A stretch of 64,000 nt of DNA from Nocardia inohanensis NBRC 100128 (lineage in GTDB: Bacteria > Actinomycetota > Actinomycetes > Mycobacteriales > Mycobacteriaceae): contig NZ_BDBK01000002.1 in assembly GCF_001612945.1 (NCBI RefSeq), positions 620,001 to 684,000 of the forward strand, read 5' to 3'. Positions 8,555-16,410 of this stretch are shown here, piece after piece. The first letter of the stretch is position 1. Each line of letters starts with the position of its first letter. A model generated the notes under the pieces. It had not been told where the DNA came from. It did not search any database and saw only the letters and a list, made by a program, of their open reading frames with translations. A program made the translations under genes and the position numbers.

Positions 8555-9790
8555 ATGAGTTCAACGGCGTCTCATGCGGTCCGGTTCGAACCACGCTCCG
8601 GCGCAACCTGGCGTGATCCCTGGCCCATGTATTCCGCACTGCGCGAGCACGATCCGGTCCACCATGTGGTCCCCGAAGGCCGCGAATCCGACGACTACTT
8701 CGTGCTGTCCCGGCACGCCGACGTCTACGCGGCCGCCCGCGACCCGCAGACCTTCTCCTCGGCCTCCGGCCTCACCCTCGACTACATCGGCATGGATGCC
8801 ATCGGCGGCGGCATGCTGCGGCCCTTCGTCTTCATGGACCCGCCCGAACACACCGACTTCCGCCGCCGCGTCTCCCCGGGATTCACACCGCGACAGGTGA
8901 ATTCGGTGGAGCCGGCGGTCCGGAAGTTCGTCGTCGAACGCATCGAGAAGCTGAAGGCGGACGGCGGCGGGGACATCGTCGCCGAACTGCTGAAGCCGCT
9001 GCCGACCATGGTGGTCGCCCACTATCTCGGGGTGCCGGAGGCCGATCGCGCCAAGTTCGACGAATGGACCTTCGCCATCGTCGGCGGCGCCATCTCCAGC
9101 GGCGACATCAGCAAGGCCAGCTCCGATGTGATGGCCGTGATCGGCGAAATGGCAGGCTATTTCACGCAATTGATCGAACGCCGCCGCGACGAACCCGGCG
9201 ACGACACCATCTCGCACATGCTGGCCTCCGGCATCGGTGCCGACGGCGACACCGACGGCCTGCTCGCCATGCTCGGCTTCGCCTTCACCATGATCACCGG
9301 CGGCAATGACACCACCACCGGAAACCTCGGCGGCGCGGTGCAATTGCTCAGCGCCAACCCCGATCAGCGCCGGCTGCTGGTCGAGGATCCGAGCCGCATC
9401 ACCGTCGCCGTCGAGGAATTCCTGCGCATGACCTCACCGGTGCAGGGCCTGGCCCGCACCGCCACCCGCGACGTGGAGTTGCACGACACCGTCATCCCCG
9501 CCGGTCGCCGCGTGCTGCTGCTCTACGCGTCGGCCAATCACGACGAACGCGAATACGGCCCCACCGCCGAACAACTCGACGTGCTGCGCAATCCCAAGCA
9601 GATCATGACCTTCAGCCACGGCCATCACCACTGCCTGGGCGCGGCCGCCGCCCGCATGCAGGCCCGGGTCGCACTGGAGGAATTGCTGGCGCGCTGTCCG
9701 GAGTTCACCGTCGATCTCGCCGACGTAGTCTGGTCGGACGGAAATTACGTCCGCTGGCCCAAGTCGGTCCCGTTCCACGTGACCGCCTGA
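8555..9790 (+). CDS. Cytochrome P450 monooxygenase
   Basis: The ATG at 8555 gives 411 residues, the usual size of a soluble bacterial P450. Hallmarks are all present: I-helix GGNDTT at 249-254, K-helix ExxR (E288-R291 in EEFLR), and the heme loop FSHGHHHCLG with Cys360 as axial ligand. MDPPEHTDFRRRVSPGFTPR is the usual C-helix region. It needs ferredoxin and reductase partners, none of which are nearby. It is followed by two TetR genes and, further on, a BVMO, esterase and alcohol dehydrogenase, which suggests hydroxylation of a hydrophobic substrate. The CYP family was not assigned. Confidence 0.93.
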   Translation: MSSTASHAVRFEPRSGATWRDPWPMYSALREHDPVHHVVPEGRESDDYFVLSRHADVYAAARDPQTFSSASGLTLDYIGMDAIGGGMLRPFVFMDPPEHTDFRRRVSPGFTPRQVNSVEPAVRKFVVERIEKLKADGGGDIVAELLKPLPTMVVAHYLGVPEADRAKFDEWTFAIVGGAISSGDISKASSDVMAVIGEMAGYFTQLIERRRDEPGDDTISHMLASGIGADGDTDGLLAMLGFAFTMITGGNDTTTGNLGGAVQLLSANPDQRRLLVEDPSRITVAVEEFLRMTSPVQGLARTATRDVELHDTVIPAGRRVLLLYASANHDEREYGPTAEQLDVLRNPKQIMTFSHGHHHCLGAAAARMQARVALEELLARCPEFTVDLADVVWSDGNYVRWPKSVPFHVTA

Positions 9791-9833
9791 GCCCATCCGG
9801 GCGGGATGACCGCGAATACCGAAGGGACAGTGC

Positions 9834-10403
9834 ATGACCCGCGATTGGCTGGCGACCGACCGAGCCGACCTGGCGGCCGAGCGGATTCTCGACGCCGCCG
9901 CCGGGCTGTTCGCCGAACGCGGCGTGACCAGCGTCGGCATGGGCGATATCGCCAAGGCGGCCGGTTGCTCGCGGGCCACGCTGTACCGCTACTTCGACAA
10001 TCGGCAGGCCGTGCGGCTGGCCTTCGTGCACCGCGAGAGCCGCCGCATCGCCGCCCGGGTGGCGGCGGAGGTCGGGGAGATACCCGATCCGGCGCAGCAA
10101 ATCGTCGAAGCCATGCTGGCGGCGGTGCGCGAAGTGCGCGCCGACCCCATGCTCATCGCCTGGTTCCGGGCCGGGGAAGCCGGACCCGCCGGCGAGATCA
10201 GCCAGGACTCCGATGTCATCGAATCCCTGGCGACCAGCCTCTTCACCCCGGCCGGGCTGGGCGACCTCGAACGCGGCCGCCTGGCCCGCTGGCTGACCCG
10301 CATCATCGTGTCGCTGCTGGCCGCGCCCGGCCGCGACGCCGACGAGGAACGCGCCATGCTGGAGGAGTTCGTCGCGCCGATTCTGGCCCGCGCCTTCGCC
10401 TGA
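9834..10403 (+). CDS. TetR-family transcriptional regulator
   Basis: The ATG at 9834 follows AAGGGA and lies 43 bp after the P450 stop, so the two are probably co-transcribed. The 189-residue protein has a canonical TetR HTH at residues ~17-60: ILDAAAGLFAERGVTSVGMG, then DIAKAAGCSRATLYRYFDNR. The C-terminal ligand domain is divergent (ADPMLIAWFRAGEAGPAGE). It probably represses the P450 gene through the site at 8521; the ligand is unknown. Confidence 0.9.
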   Translation: MTRDWLATDRADLAAERILDAAAGLFAERGVTSVGMGDIAKAAGCSRATLYRYFDNRQAVRLAFVHRESRRIAARVAAEVGEIPDPAQQIVEAMLAAVREVRADPMLIAWFRAGEAGPAGEISQDSDVIESLATSLFTPAGLGDLERGRLARWLTRIIVSLLAAPGRDADEERAMLEEFVAPILARAFA

Positions 10404-10552
10404 CAGGGACGCCGGTGCCCGGCGAATTGTCGACAGCCCACCTGCCCCAGCACTCGCCCGAACACCGCGAATCCCGCCTGCCAGAGCGCAATTCGCGGTG
10501 CCGCACCGGGTGGCCGATGAGGGCCGCCACCCGCTTGCGCCACAATGAGGCC

Positions 10553-11161
10553 ATGTCAACGCGTGCCCTTCCGGCCACTTTCACCACCGTGCACCCGCTG
10601 TCGAGCAGTCAGCGGGAACGGCGGCAGCGGCTGCTGATCGCGGCGCGCGAATTGGCGAGCGCCGGTGGGTACGGGGCGGTGACCATGCATGCCGTCGCCG
10701 ATCACGCGCAGCTGGCGCGGGCCACCGTGTATCGGTACTTCGGCAGCAAGGATCAGCTGCTCACCGCCGCCGGGGTGGAGTGGGCGCGGGAAATCGCCGA
10801 AGAGCAAGCGCGCGGCGGGATCCGGGTCGCAGGCGGGTCGGCTGCCGAGCAAATGGCCGAACTCATGGCGGCCGTCATCGACCACTCGGCCGCCGAACTG
10901 CCGCTCATGTCCGCCATGGTCTCCGCCATCATCTCCGGCGATCGCACTGCCGACCGGGAACGCCGCGCCCTGTACGCGATCATGCTGGAGCGCTTCGACC
11001 AGATCATGGGCGATGGCCTTCCCGCCGAGGAGCGCGCCGACATGGCCTATCTGCTGGGCCAGGTGATGCTGGCCGCCCTCACCAGCCTGTGCATGCTGGA
11101 GCAGCCTGCGAAGCTGGTGCGCGACATGGCAATCGGCGCCGCGCACCGGCTGCTGTCCTAG
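10553..11161 (+). CDS. TetR-family transcriptional regulator (second)
   Basis: The start is placed at ATG 10553; the same frame is open back to 9806, but that stretch overlaps the first TetR gene and is Arg-rich shadow. The protein has 202 residues. The HTH lies at residues ~20-65 (RLLIAARELASAGGYGAVTM and ARATVYRYFGSKDQLL). The C-terminal part resembles the KstR2/AcrR-like group (AMVSAIISGDRTADRERRAL), a loose impression only. It sits 149 bp after the first TetR gene and converges with the esterase gene. It could control the BVMO/ADH divergent promoter. Confidence 0.88.
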   Translation: MSTRALPATFTTVHPLSSSQRERRQRLLIAARELASAGGYGAVTMHAVADHAQLARATVYRYFGSKDQLLTAAGVEWAREIAEEQARGGIRVAGGSAAEQMAELMAAVIDHSAAELPLMSAMVSAIISGDRTADRERRALYAIMLERFDQIMGDGLPAEERADMAYLLGQVMLAALTSLCMLEQPAKLVRDMAIGAAHRLLS

Positions 11162-11253
11162 ATACGACACGGGGAGCGGGGGGAGTGGCCCGGCACATGA
11201 GCCCGGTGCGCAGCTGGATGAGATGTGGGATTTCTGCTCACACTCGCGTGTCC

Positions 11254-12183
11254 TCAGTCCCCTGAGCGGTGGCCGGTGTGGTGGCCGTACAGGGCCTCGG
11301 TGAGTGGCTTCGCCAGGTCGGCGATGGCTTCGCGGGCCGGTTTCATGGGCATGGCGTGGAAGACGTGCCACAGGCCGCGGTATTCGCGATGCCGCAGTGG
11401 TGCACCGGATTCGGCCGCATGGGCAGCGAAGCGGCGCGCGTCCCCGGCGAGGAGATCGTCTCCGGCGGATTGCAGGACGATGGGCGGCAGGCCGGTGAGG
11501 TCGCGATGGACGGGGGAGAGGGCTCGGCGCTCTGATTCCGGCATGCCGGGGAGGTAGGCATCCACGCAGGCCCGCATGAGCGCGCCGGTGAGCAGCGGCT
11601 CTCGCTTCGAATCACCCTGGAAGGCCGAGGAACCGGTGGTGAAGTCCAGGACCGGGCAGATCATCGTGAGCAGGGCGGGTTGCGGCCAGCCCTTCGCGCG
11701 GAGGCGCTCGGCCAGGTTCAAGGTGAGGGTGCCGCCCGCCGAATCACCGGCTACGGCAATGCGTTCCGCGGGTATGCCGCGAGCCAGCAGGGAGCGATAG
11801 GCCGCCAAGACGTCGTCGATCGCGGCCGGGTAGGGGTGTTCGGGCGCGAGCCGGTAGTCGAGGGCGTAGATCGTGGTGCCGGTGGCCGCCGCCAATGGGC
11901 CGGTGAGCGGGCGGAGCATGGCGGGGGCTCCGCTGACGAAGCCGCCGCCGTGCAGATAGAGGATGGCGGAGTCGGTGGGAGCGTAACGGGGAGTGAGGAT
12001 TTCGGCCGGCACGCCGCCGAGGGTGCCGGTGGTGACCGTCACCCCGTCGGGCGCGGTGACGAAGCGGGTACCCGCCGTCACCCGGCGGCGGACCTTTTCC
12101 CAGTCCGGGGCGGGACCGAACGACCACCATCCGACGACCTGCGACAGGCCGCGCATCAGGGAAACCTGCACGGGGGCACTCAC
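11254..12183 (-). CDS. HSL-family alpha/beta hydrolase (esterase)
   Basis: The GTG at 12183 overlaps the BVMO stop (GTGA), giving 309 residues. The frame extends upstream to 12798 only as shadow inside the BVMO gene. Hormone-sensitive-lipase signatures are clear: oxyanion motif LHGGGFVSG, nucleophile GDSAGG, acid SAGDDLLAGDA, and catalytic His in LWHVFHAMP. Translational coupling to a Baeyer-Villiger monooxygenase fits a pathway in which the monooxygenase turns a ketone into an ester or lactone and this enzyme hydrolyses it. Confidence 0.9.
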   Translation of the reverse strand: MSAPVQVSLMRGLSQVVGWWSFGPAPDWEKVRRRVTAGTRFVTAPDGVTVTTGTLGGVPAEILTPRYAPTDSAILYLHGGGFVSGAPAMLRPLTGPLAAATGTTIYALDYRLAPEHPYPAAIDDVLAAYRSLLARGIPAERIAVAGDSAGGTLTLNLAERLRAKGWPQPALLTMICPVLDFTTGSSAFQGDSKREPLLTGALMRACVDAYLPGMPESERRALSPVHRDLTGLPPIVLQSAGDDLLAGDARRFAAHAAESGAPLRHREYRGLWHVFHAMPMKPAREAIADLAKPLTEALYGHHTGHRSGD

Positions 12184-13640
12184 TTTCGGACCTCGGCTCG
12201 TTCCAGCCGGTAGTCGGCCGGGTCGGGGACGCTGCGGATGAGCTTCTCGTAGCGGCCGGGGCTCCACGGCCACAGTTCGGGGAGGCCGTCCTTGCCCAGG
12301 TACCAGCTCTTGCAACCGGTGGTCCAGACGGTGCTGGGCGCGGCGGCTCGCAGGCGGGCGTTGTAGCGGTCGGTGGCGGCGTGGGTGGGTGCGATGGTGC
12401 CGAATTCGCCTGCCTGCCAGCGCTTCAGCCAGCCGATGATGCGGGACGCCTGCGCTTCCGCGACCGCCGTCAGCGGATGGTTGGCGAAGGGACTGTGCGG
12501 GCCGATCAGCATGAACAGGTTGGGGAAGTCCGGCATCATGACGCCTTCGAAGGCGCGCGGGCCGTCGGCCCAGACCTGGTCCAGGGTGCGCCCGGCGGTG
12601 CCGGTGATCGCTATCGGCCGCATGAAGGCGTGGGAGTCGAATCCGGTTGCCAGCACCAGCATGTCGAGATCGTGGACGATGCCGTCCGCGGTCACCACCC
12701 CGTCCGGACGCACCCGTTCGATGCCGCTGGTCACCAGCTCCACATCGGGCCGCTGCACCGCGGCGTAGAACCGGTCCGACACTACCAGCCGCTTGCACAT
12801 GGCCTGATAGTCCGGCGTCAGCTTGGCCCGCAGCTCAGGATCCTTGACCGACCGGAGGTTTCGCGCCACCACCCATTGGATGAAGCGGCGGATCCGACCC
12901 GGATGCACCAGCCCCTGCGAGAACGCCGCGAAGATCATCCGATGCACGCCGTAGACCAGCGCGCTCAGGGCGGGCACCCGCCGGTAGATCGCCTTCGACA
13001 GGGGCCGGTACGTTCGATTGACCGTGGGCAGTATCCATTGCGGAGTGCGCTGGAACAGCACGACTTTCGGCACCTGCCCCGCGAGCGCGCTCACCAGCTG
13101 CGTCCCGGTGGACCCGGTCCCGATCACCCCGATCCGCTTACCGCTCAACTCCACGCTGTGATCCCAGCGCGCCGAATGCACCACGGGCCCGGCGAATTCG
13201 CCCAAGCCCGGGATATCCGGTCGATTCGGATGATGCAGGAATCCCGTGGCGCACATGACGAAGTCGAACTCCCGGGTCTCGCCGTCGGAGGTGGTGACGC
13301 GCCAGCTCCCGGCCTCGTAGGCGGCCGCGGTCACCTCGATGCCGAACCGCGTACGGGTGTGCAGTCCGTGCTCGCGCGCCACCCGCACGAGATAGTCCTT
13401 GATCTCCGGCCCGGTCGAATACAGCTGTGTCCATTCGGGATTCATGGCGAACCGGAATTGGTAATACCGCGAGGGCACATCGCAGACCAGGCCCGGATAG
13501 GTGTTGTCGCGCCAGGTGCCGCCGAAGTCGGCGCCCTTCTCGAACAGCGTGTAATCGGTGAATCCGGCCCGCTGGAGTGCGATGCCCATGCAGATCCCGG
13601 AGATTCCGGCGCCCACGACGGCGATCCGCGGTTGTCTCAT
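12180..13640 (-). CDS. Flavin-containing (Baeyer-Villiger type) monooxygenase
   Basis: A 486-residue protein with an FAD Rossmann motif (VVGAGISGICMGIALQRAGF), GGTWRDNTYPGLVCDVPS, and an NADP motif GVIGTGSTGTQL. The segment FAGPVVHSARWDHS matches the FxGxxxHxxxW Baeyer-Villiger fingerprint, ending in D where P is usual. ATGF closes the second motif. It would insert oxygen next to a ketone using NADPH and O2. It heads a two-gene operon with the esterase and is divergent from the alcohol dehydrogenase, so all three may act in series. The native ketone is not known. Confidence 0.9.
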   Translation of the reverse strand: MRQPRIAVVGAGISGICMGIALQRAGFTDYTLFEKGADFGGTWRDNTYPGLVCDVPSRYYQFRFAMNPEWTQLYSTGPEIKDYLVRVAREHGLHTRTRFGIEVTAAAYEAGSWRVTTSDGETREFDFVMCATGFLHHPNRPDIPGLGEFAGPVVHSARWDHSVELSGKRIGVIGTGSTGTQLVSALAGQVPKVVLFQRTPQWILPTVNRTYRPLSKAIYRRVPALSALVYGVHRMIFAAFSQGLVHPGRIRRFIQWVVARNLRSVKDPELRAKLTPDYQAMCKRLVVSDRFYAAVQRPDVELVTSGIERVRPDGVVTADGIVHDLDMLVLATGFDSHAFMRPIAITGTAGRTLDQVWADGPRAFEGVMMPDFPNLFMLIGPHSPFANHPLTAVAEAQASRIIGWLKRWQAGEFGTIAPTHAATDRYNARLRAAAPSTVWTTGCKSWYLGKDGLPELWPWSPGRYEKLIRSVPDPADYRLERAEVRK

Positions 13641-13652
13641 GGGACGGCAGCC

Positions 13653-13727
13653 TAGACGGGTGTCTCGCTGCCCGGAACGCTTTCGGGGAAGTTAATTAGA
13701 CGTTCCGTCATTCGCTAGACAGTCTGT
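13653..13727. promoter_or_regulatory. Divergent promoter region with three TAGAC half-sites
   Basis: TAGAC occurs at 13653, 13697 and 13716, each starting a short inverted repeat: AGAC-GGGT-GTCT (13654-13665), GACG-TTC-CGTC (13699-13709) and ACAG-T-CTGT (13719-13727). The cluster sits between the BVMO and ADH starts. TAGAC also begins the candidate P450 operator at 8521. This is a likely binding region for one of the two TetR proteins. Confidence 0.5.
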
Positions 13728-13803
13728 ACAGTGAATGCTACCTTGTGCGCCAGATCACAGGCGACAAGCGCAGGATCAGACGCGAGCACACAGAGGAAGC
13801 GCC

Positions 13804-14844
13804 ATGCGAGCACTCCAGTGGACCGGCCCGGAAACCGTGGTGGTCAACGACATCCCGGTTCCCGATATCGGCCCCAACGACCTGCTGATCCGGGTCGGCG
13901 CGGCCGGCGTCTGCCACTCCGACCTGACCCTGGTCAACTTCCCGATCCAACTGCGCGAGGATCCGCTCACGCTCGGCCACGAGATCGCCGGCACCATCGA
14001 GGCCATCGGCTCGGATGTGAGCGGGCGCGAGGTCGGCGAGCGCGGGGTGGTGTACCTGTTCTGGACCTGCGGCGTGTGCCGGGAGTGCGTGAGCGGCAAC
14101 GAGAATGTCTGCCTGGCGGCGGGCCGGGTCGCCATGCCGCCGTGCCCGGGTCTCACCATGGAGGGTGGGATGGCCGAGTACGTGCGCATTCCCGCAAGCA
14201 CTTTCGTGCCGATCGGCGATCTCGACTTCCTCCAGGCCGCCCCGGTCGCCGATGCCGCGCTCACCGCCTACCACGCGATTCGCGGCGCCCAGGACGTGCT
14301 GCGGCCCGGCGGCACCGCGGTCGCCATCGGCATCGGCGGGCTCGGGCACGCGGCCTTGCAGATCCTGCACGCGATCAGCGGTGTGCGCGTGATCGCCGTC
14401 GACACCGCGCCGGAGAAGCTGGAACTGGCCGCGGCGTGCGGTGCGGACGTGAGCATCCTGGCCGGTGACGATGCCGCGAAGCAGATTCTGGAGCTGACCG
14501 GCGGGCGCGGCGCGGAGGCGGTCTTCGACTTCGTCGGGGTCAACTCCACCGCCAAACTGGCGGTGGAGACCGTCGCGCCCAACGGCGCCTATCGCATGGT
14601 CGGCATCGGGGACGGTGATCCCGGGATCACCGCGGGACCCGCCGGCGGGCCGGGCCTGCCGTGGGGTGCGACGGTGCGAAAGTCGCTCGGCGGCACCCGT
14701 GCCGACCTGCACGCCTGTGTGGCGCTGGCGCAGGCCGGGAAACTGCACATGGAGGTCGAGCGCTTCGATCTCGCCGAGGGCCCGGATGCCTTCCAGCGCT
14801 TGGACAAAGGCCAGATCCGCGGCCGCGCGGTGCTGGTGCCCTGA
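13804..14844 (+). CDS. Zinc-dependent NAD(P) alcohol dehydrogenase (MDR family)
   Basis: The ATG at 13804 is preceded by AGAGGAAG, giving 346 residues. Catalytic zinc ligands are visible in GVCHSDLTL and GHEIAGT; the structural zinc lobe has four Cys in TCGVCRECVSGNENVC. The coenzyme motif is GIGGLGHAALQ, with a VDTAPEK acidic turn suggesting NAD. It oxidises alcohols to aldehydes or ketones. Its divergent position to the BVMO suggests it makes the ketone substrate, possibly from a product of the P450. Its stop is adjacent to the stop of the next, convergent gene. Confidence 0.9.
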   Translation: MRALQWTGPETVVVNDIPVPDIGPNDLLIRVGAAGVCHSDLTLVNFPIQLREDPLTLGHEIAGTIEAIGSDVSGREVGERGVVYLFWTCGVCRECVSGNENVCLAAGRVAMPPCPGLTMEGGMAEYVRIPASTFVPIGDLDFLQAAPVADAALTAYHAIRGAQDVLRPGGTAVAIGIGGLGHAALQILHAISGVRVIAVDTAPEKLELAAACGADVSILAGDDAAKQILELTGGRGAEAVFDFVGVNSTAKLAVETVAPNGAYRMVGIGDGDPGITAGPAGGPGLPWGATVRKSLGGTRADLHACVALAQAGKLHMEVERFDLAEGPDAFQRLDKGQIRGRAVLVP

Positions 14845-15777
14845 TCAGTCCGTGATCGGATCGACCTCGGCGAGAAAGGTTTTCACCCGCTCCGCGATCC
14901 GATCGGGAAACTCGCCGTTGATGGCGTGCGATGCTTCCGGCCACACCTCGAACTGCCCGGCCGGCAGCAGTTTGCGCGCCTTCGCGGCCAGCTTCTTCGA
15001 CTTGTGCACGATGCTGCGCCCGGCGAAGACGCCCAGGAACGGCGCTTCGAGGGCCGAAAGCTGTTCCGCCGAAGGCTGCTTCACCATGGGCAGATAGGCG
15101 GCGAAATCCTTCATGCCGGAGGCGATGAGCCGCCCCTCGGGCAGGTCCTGCGGCGCCTGCACCCCACCGGAGATCCAGCCGAGCAAGCGATTTCGCCACT
15201 TGTCCGGCATGCCCGGCAGCACCGAACCCAGTGAAACCATGATCATCTTCCAGGTCACGCCGCCGAAGACGAACGGCGCGTCCATGGTGATGAGCGAGGC
15301 CACGCGCTCCGGATGCCGCACCGCCAAGTTCACCGCCGACCAGCCGCCGATGGACACCCCGAGCACATGCACCGGCCGCGGTTCCAGCACCGCCAAAGCC
15401 TCCGCCAGCCACTCGGCCTGATCGGCATCGTCCTCCAGCGGCTTTGCCTGCACGCTCGCACCCGGCTCGCCCAGCAGATCCAGCGTGATCACCGGTCGCA
15501 ACACGGTCAGCCCGGGCAGATTCGCCGCCCACATCGGCGTCGCGGCCTGCCGCCCGGGCAGCAGCACCAGCGGCGTGCCCGATCCCGCGCCGAATCGATA
15601 GGCCCGCACCACCCCGAACCGGGTCGGCACATCCACCGACTCGCGTACCGGGGGCAGCTGTTCGAAGCCGTCCTGATACGCGGCCCGGTACCGCTTGTAC
15701 CCCGCGGTCTCGCGGAAGTACCCGACCCGCTTGCCCTTCCACTTCGGACCCACGTTGTGCTCGGGAAACTCGACCAT
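14845..15777 (-). CDS. Alpha/beta hydrolase
   Basis: The ATG at 15777 lies 11 bp after the preceding minus-strand gene, with GAGGAG overlapping that gene's end, so the two form an operon. The 310-residue protein has an alpha/beta hydrolase fold: PLVLLPGRQAATPMW, nucleophile elbow GVSIGGWSAV, FLGVFAGRS before the acid, and the His in EASHAINGEFPD. The substrate is unknown. Its stop codon abuts the alcohol dehydrogenase stop with no spacer, so the two transcripts must overlap at their 3' ends. Confidence 0.85.
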   Translation of the reverse strand: MVEFPEHNVGPKWKGKRVGYFRETAGYKRYRAAYQDGFEQLPPVRESVDVPTRFGVVRAYRFGAGSGTPLVLLPGRQAATPMWAANLPGLTVLRPVITLDLLGEPGASVQAKPLEDDADQAEWLAEALAVLEPRPVHVLGVSIGGWSAVNLAVRHPERVASLITMDAPFVFGGVTWKMIMVSLGSVLPGMPDKWRNRLLGWISGGVQAPQDLPEGRLIASGMKDFAAYLPMVKQPSAEQLSALEAPFLGVFAGRSIVHKSKKLAAKARKLLPAGQFEVWPEASHAINGEFPDRIAERVKTFLAEVDPITD

Positions 15778-15788
15778 GCCGTCGAGTA

Positions 15789-16181
15789 TTACTCCTCGGC
15801 TTCCCGATACTCGCGCAACGGCCCCGGCACCCCGCGCACCGCGAGCCATTCCAGCATGCGCACCCCGTCGGCGAGCAGCGCGTGCTCGGGCCAGCCGTCC
15901 CAGCGCACCGAATACCCGTGATGCAGGGTGACCATCGCCAGCGTCGCGTCGGCGGCATCGAGGAACTCCAGCGCCACATTGCCCAGGCACCGGCAGATGA
16001 AGCCGGGCAGATCGGCAATGCGCAGCGACTCCCGGAGCGCCTGGAGCGCGATCGGATCGCGCTCCTCCAGCAGCGGTTCCGGATCGCCGCGCAGCTCCCG
16101 CACCCGCACCACCGCCGCGTCCGCCAGAATCCGGTCCAGCGCCTGCGGATCCCCGCCTTCGAACCTGTCGCCGGACCGCAT
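15789..16181 (-). CDS. Conserved hypothetical protein
   Basis: The most plausible start is ATG 16181 (130 aa, MRSGDRFEGG...); the frame is open to 16322 without a ribosome site. The protein is acidic, with repeated RVRELRG/ALRESLR segments, CRCLGNVALEFLDA, and TLHHGYSVRWDGW. Similar proteins occur in other actinomycetes, to my recollection without assigned function. No membrane segment or signal peptide is seen. It is the first gene of a two-gene operon with the alpha/beta hydrolase. Confidence 0.7.
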   Translation of the reverse strand: MRSGDRFEGGDPQALDRILADAAVVRVRELRGDPEPLLEERDPIALQALRESLRIADLPGFICRCLGNVALEFLDAADATLAMVTLHHGYSVRWDGWPEHALLADGVRMLEWLAVRGVPGPLREYREAEE

Positions 16182-16410
16182 AGCTAACCCTATCGGGACC
16201 GGGTGGTCGCTGGGGAGCGTCGCGAGTGGGTATTCGAAAGGAGTAATTCGGCGAATATTGGCTGTCAGGTTGCTGAACTGGTTCGTACCAGTGAGTGATA
16301 CGGTTCGCTGTGACGCCGACAACTCAGGTCTCGCCCCGGGATCGCGAGCAAGGACCCGGGAAGAGGCGTGAACTGCATTGTTGCCGAGAAGCCCAGATAT
16401 AGGAGAGACA

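Noticed and set aside
9806..11161. A 451-residue fusion including the second TetR domain
   Set aside because: The first two thirds lie in the wrong frame of the first TetR gene and have unnatural composition.
11254..12798. A single 514-residue protein on the minus strand
   Set aside because: The upstream part is an Arg-rich shadow of the BVMO gene; the esterase has its own GTG start overlapping the BVMO stop.
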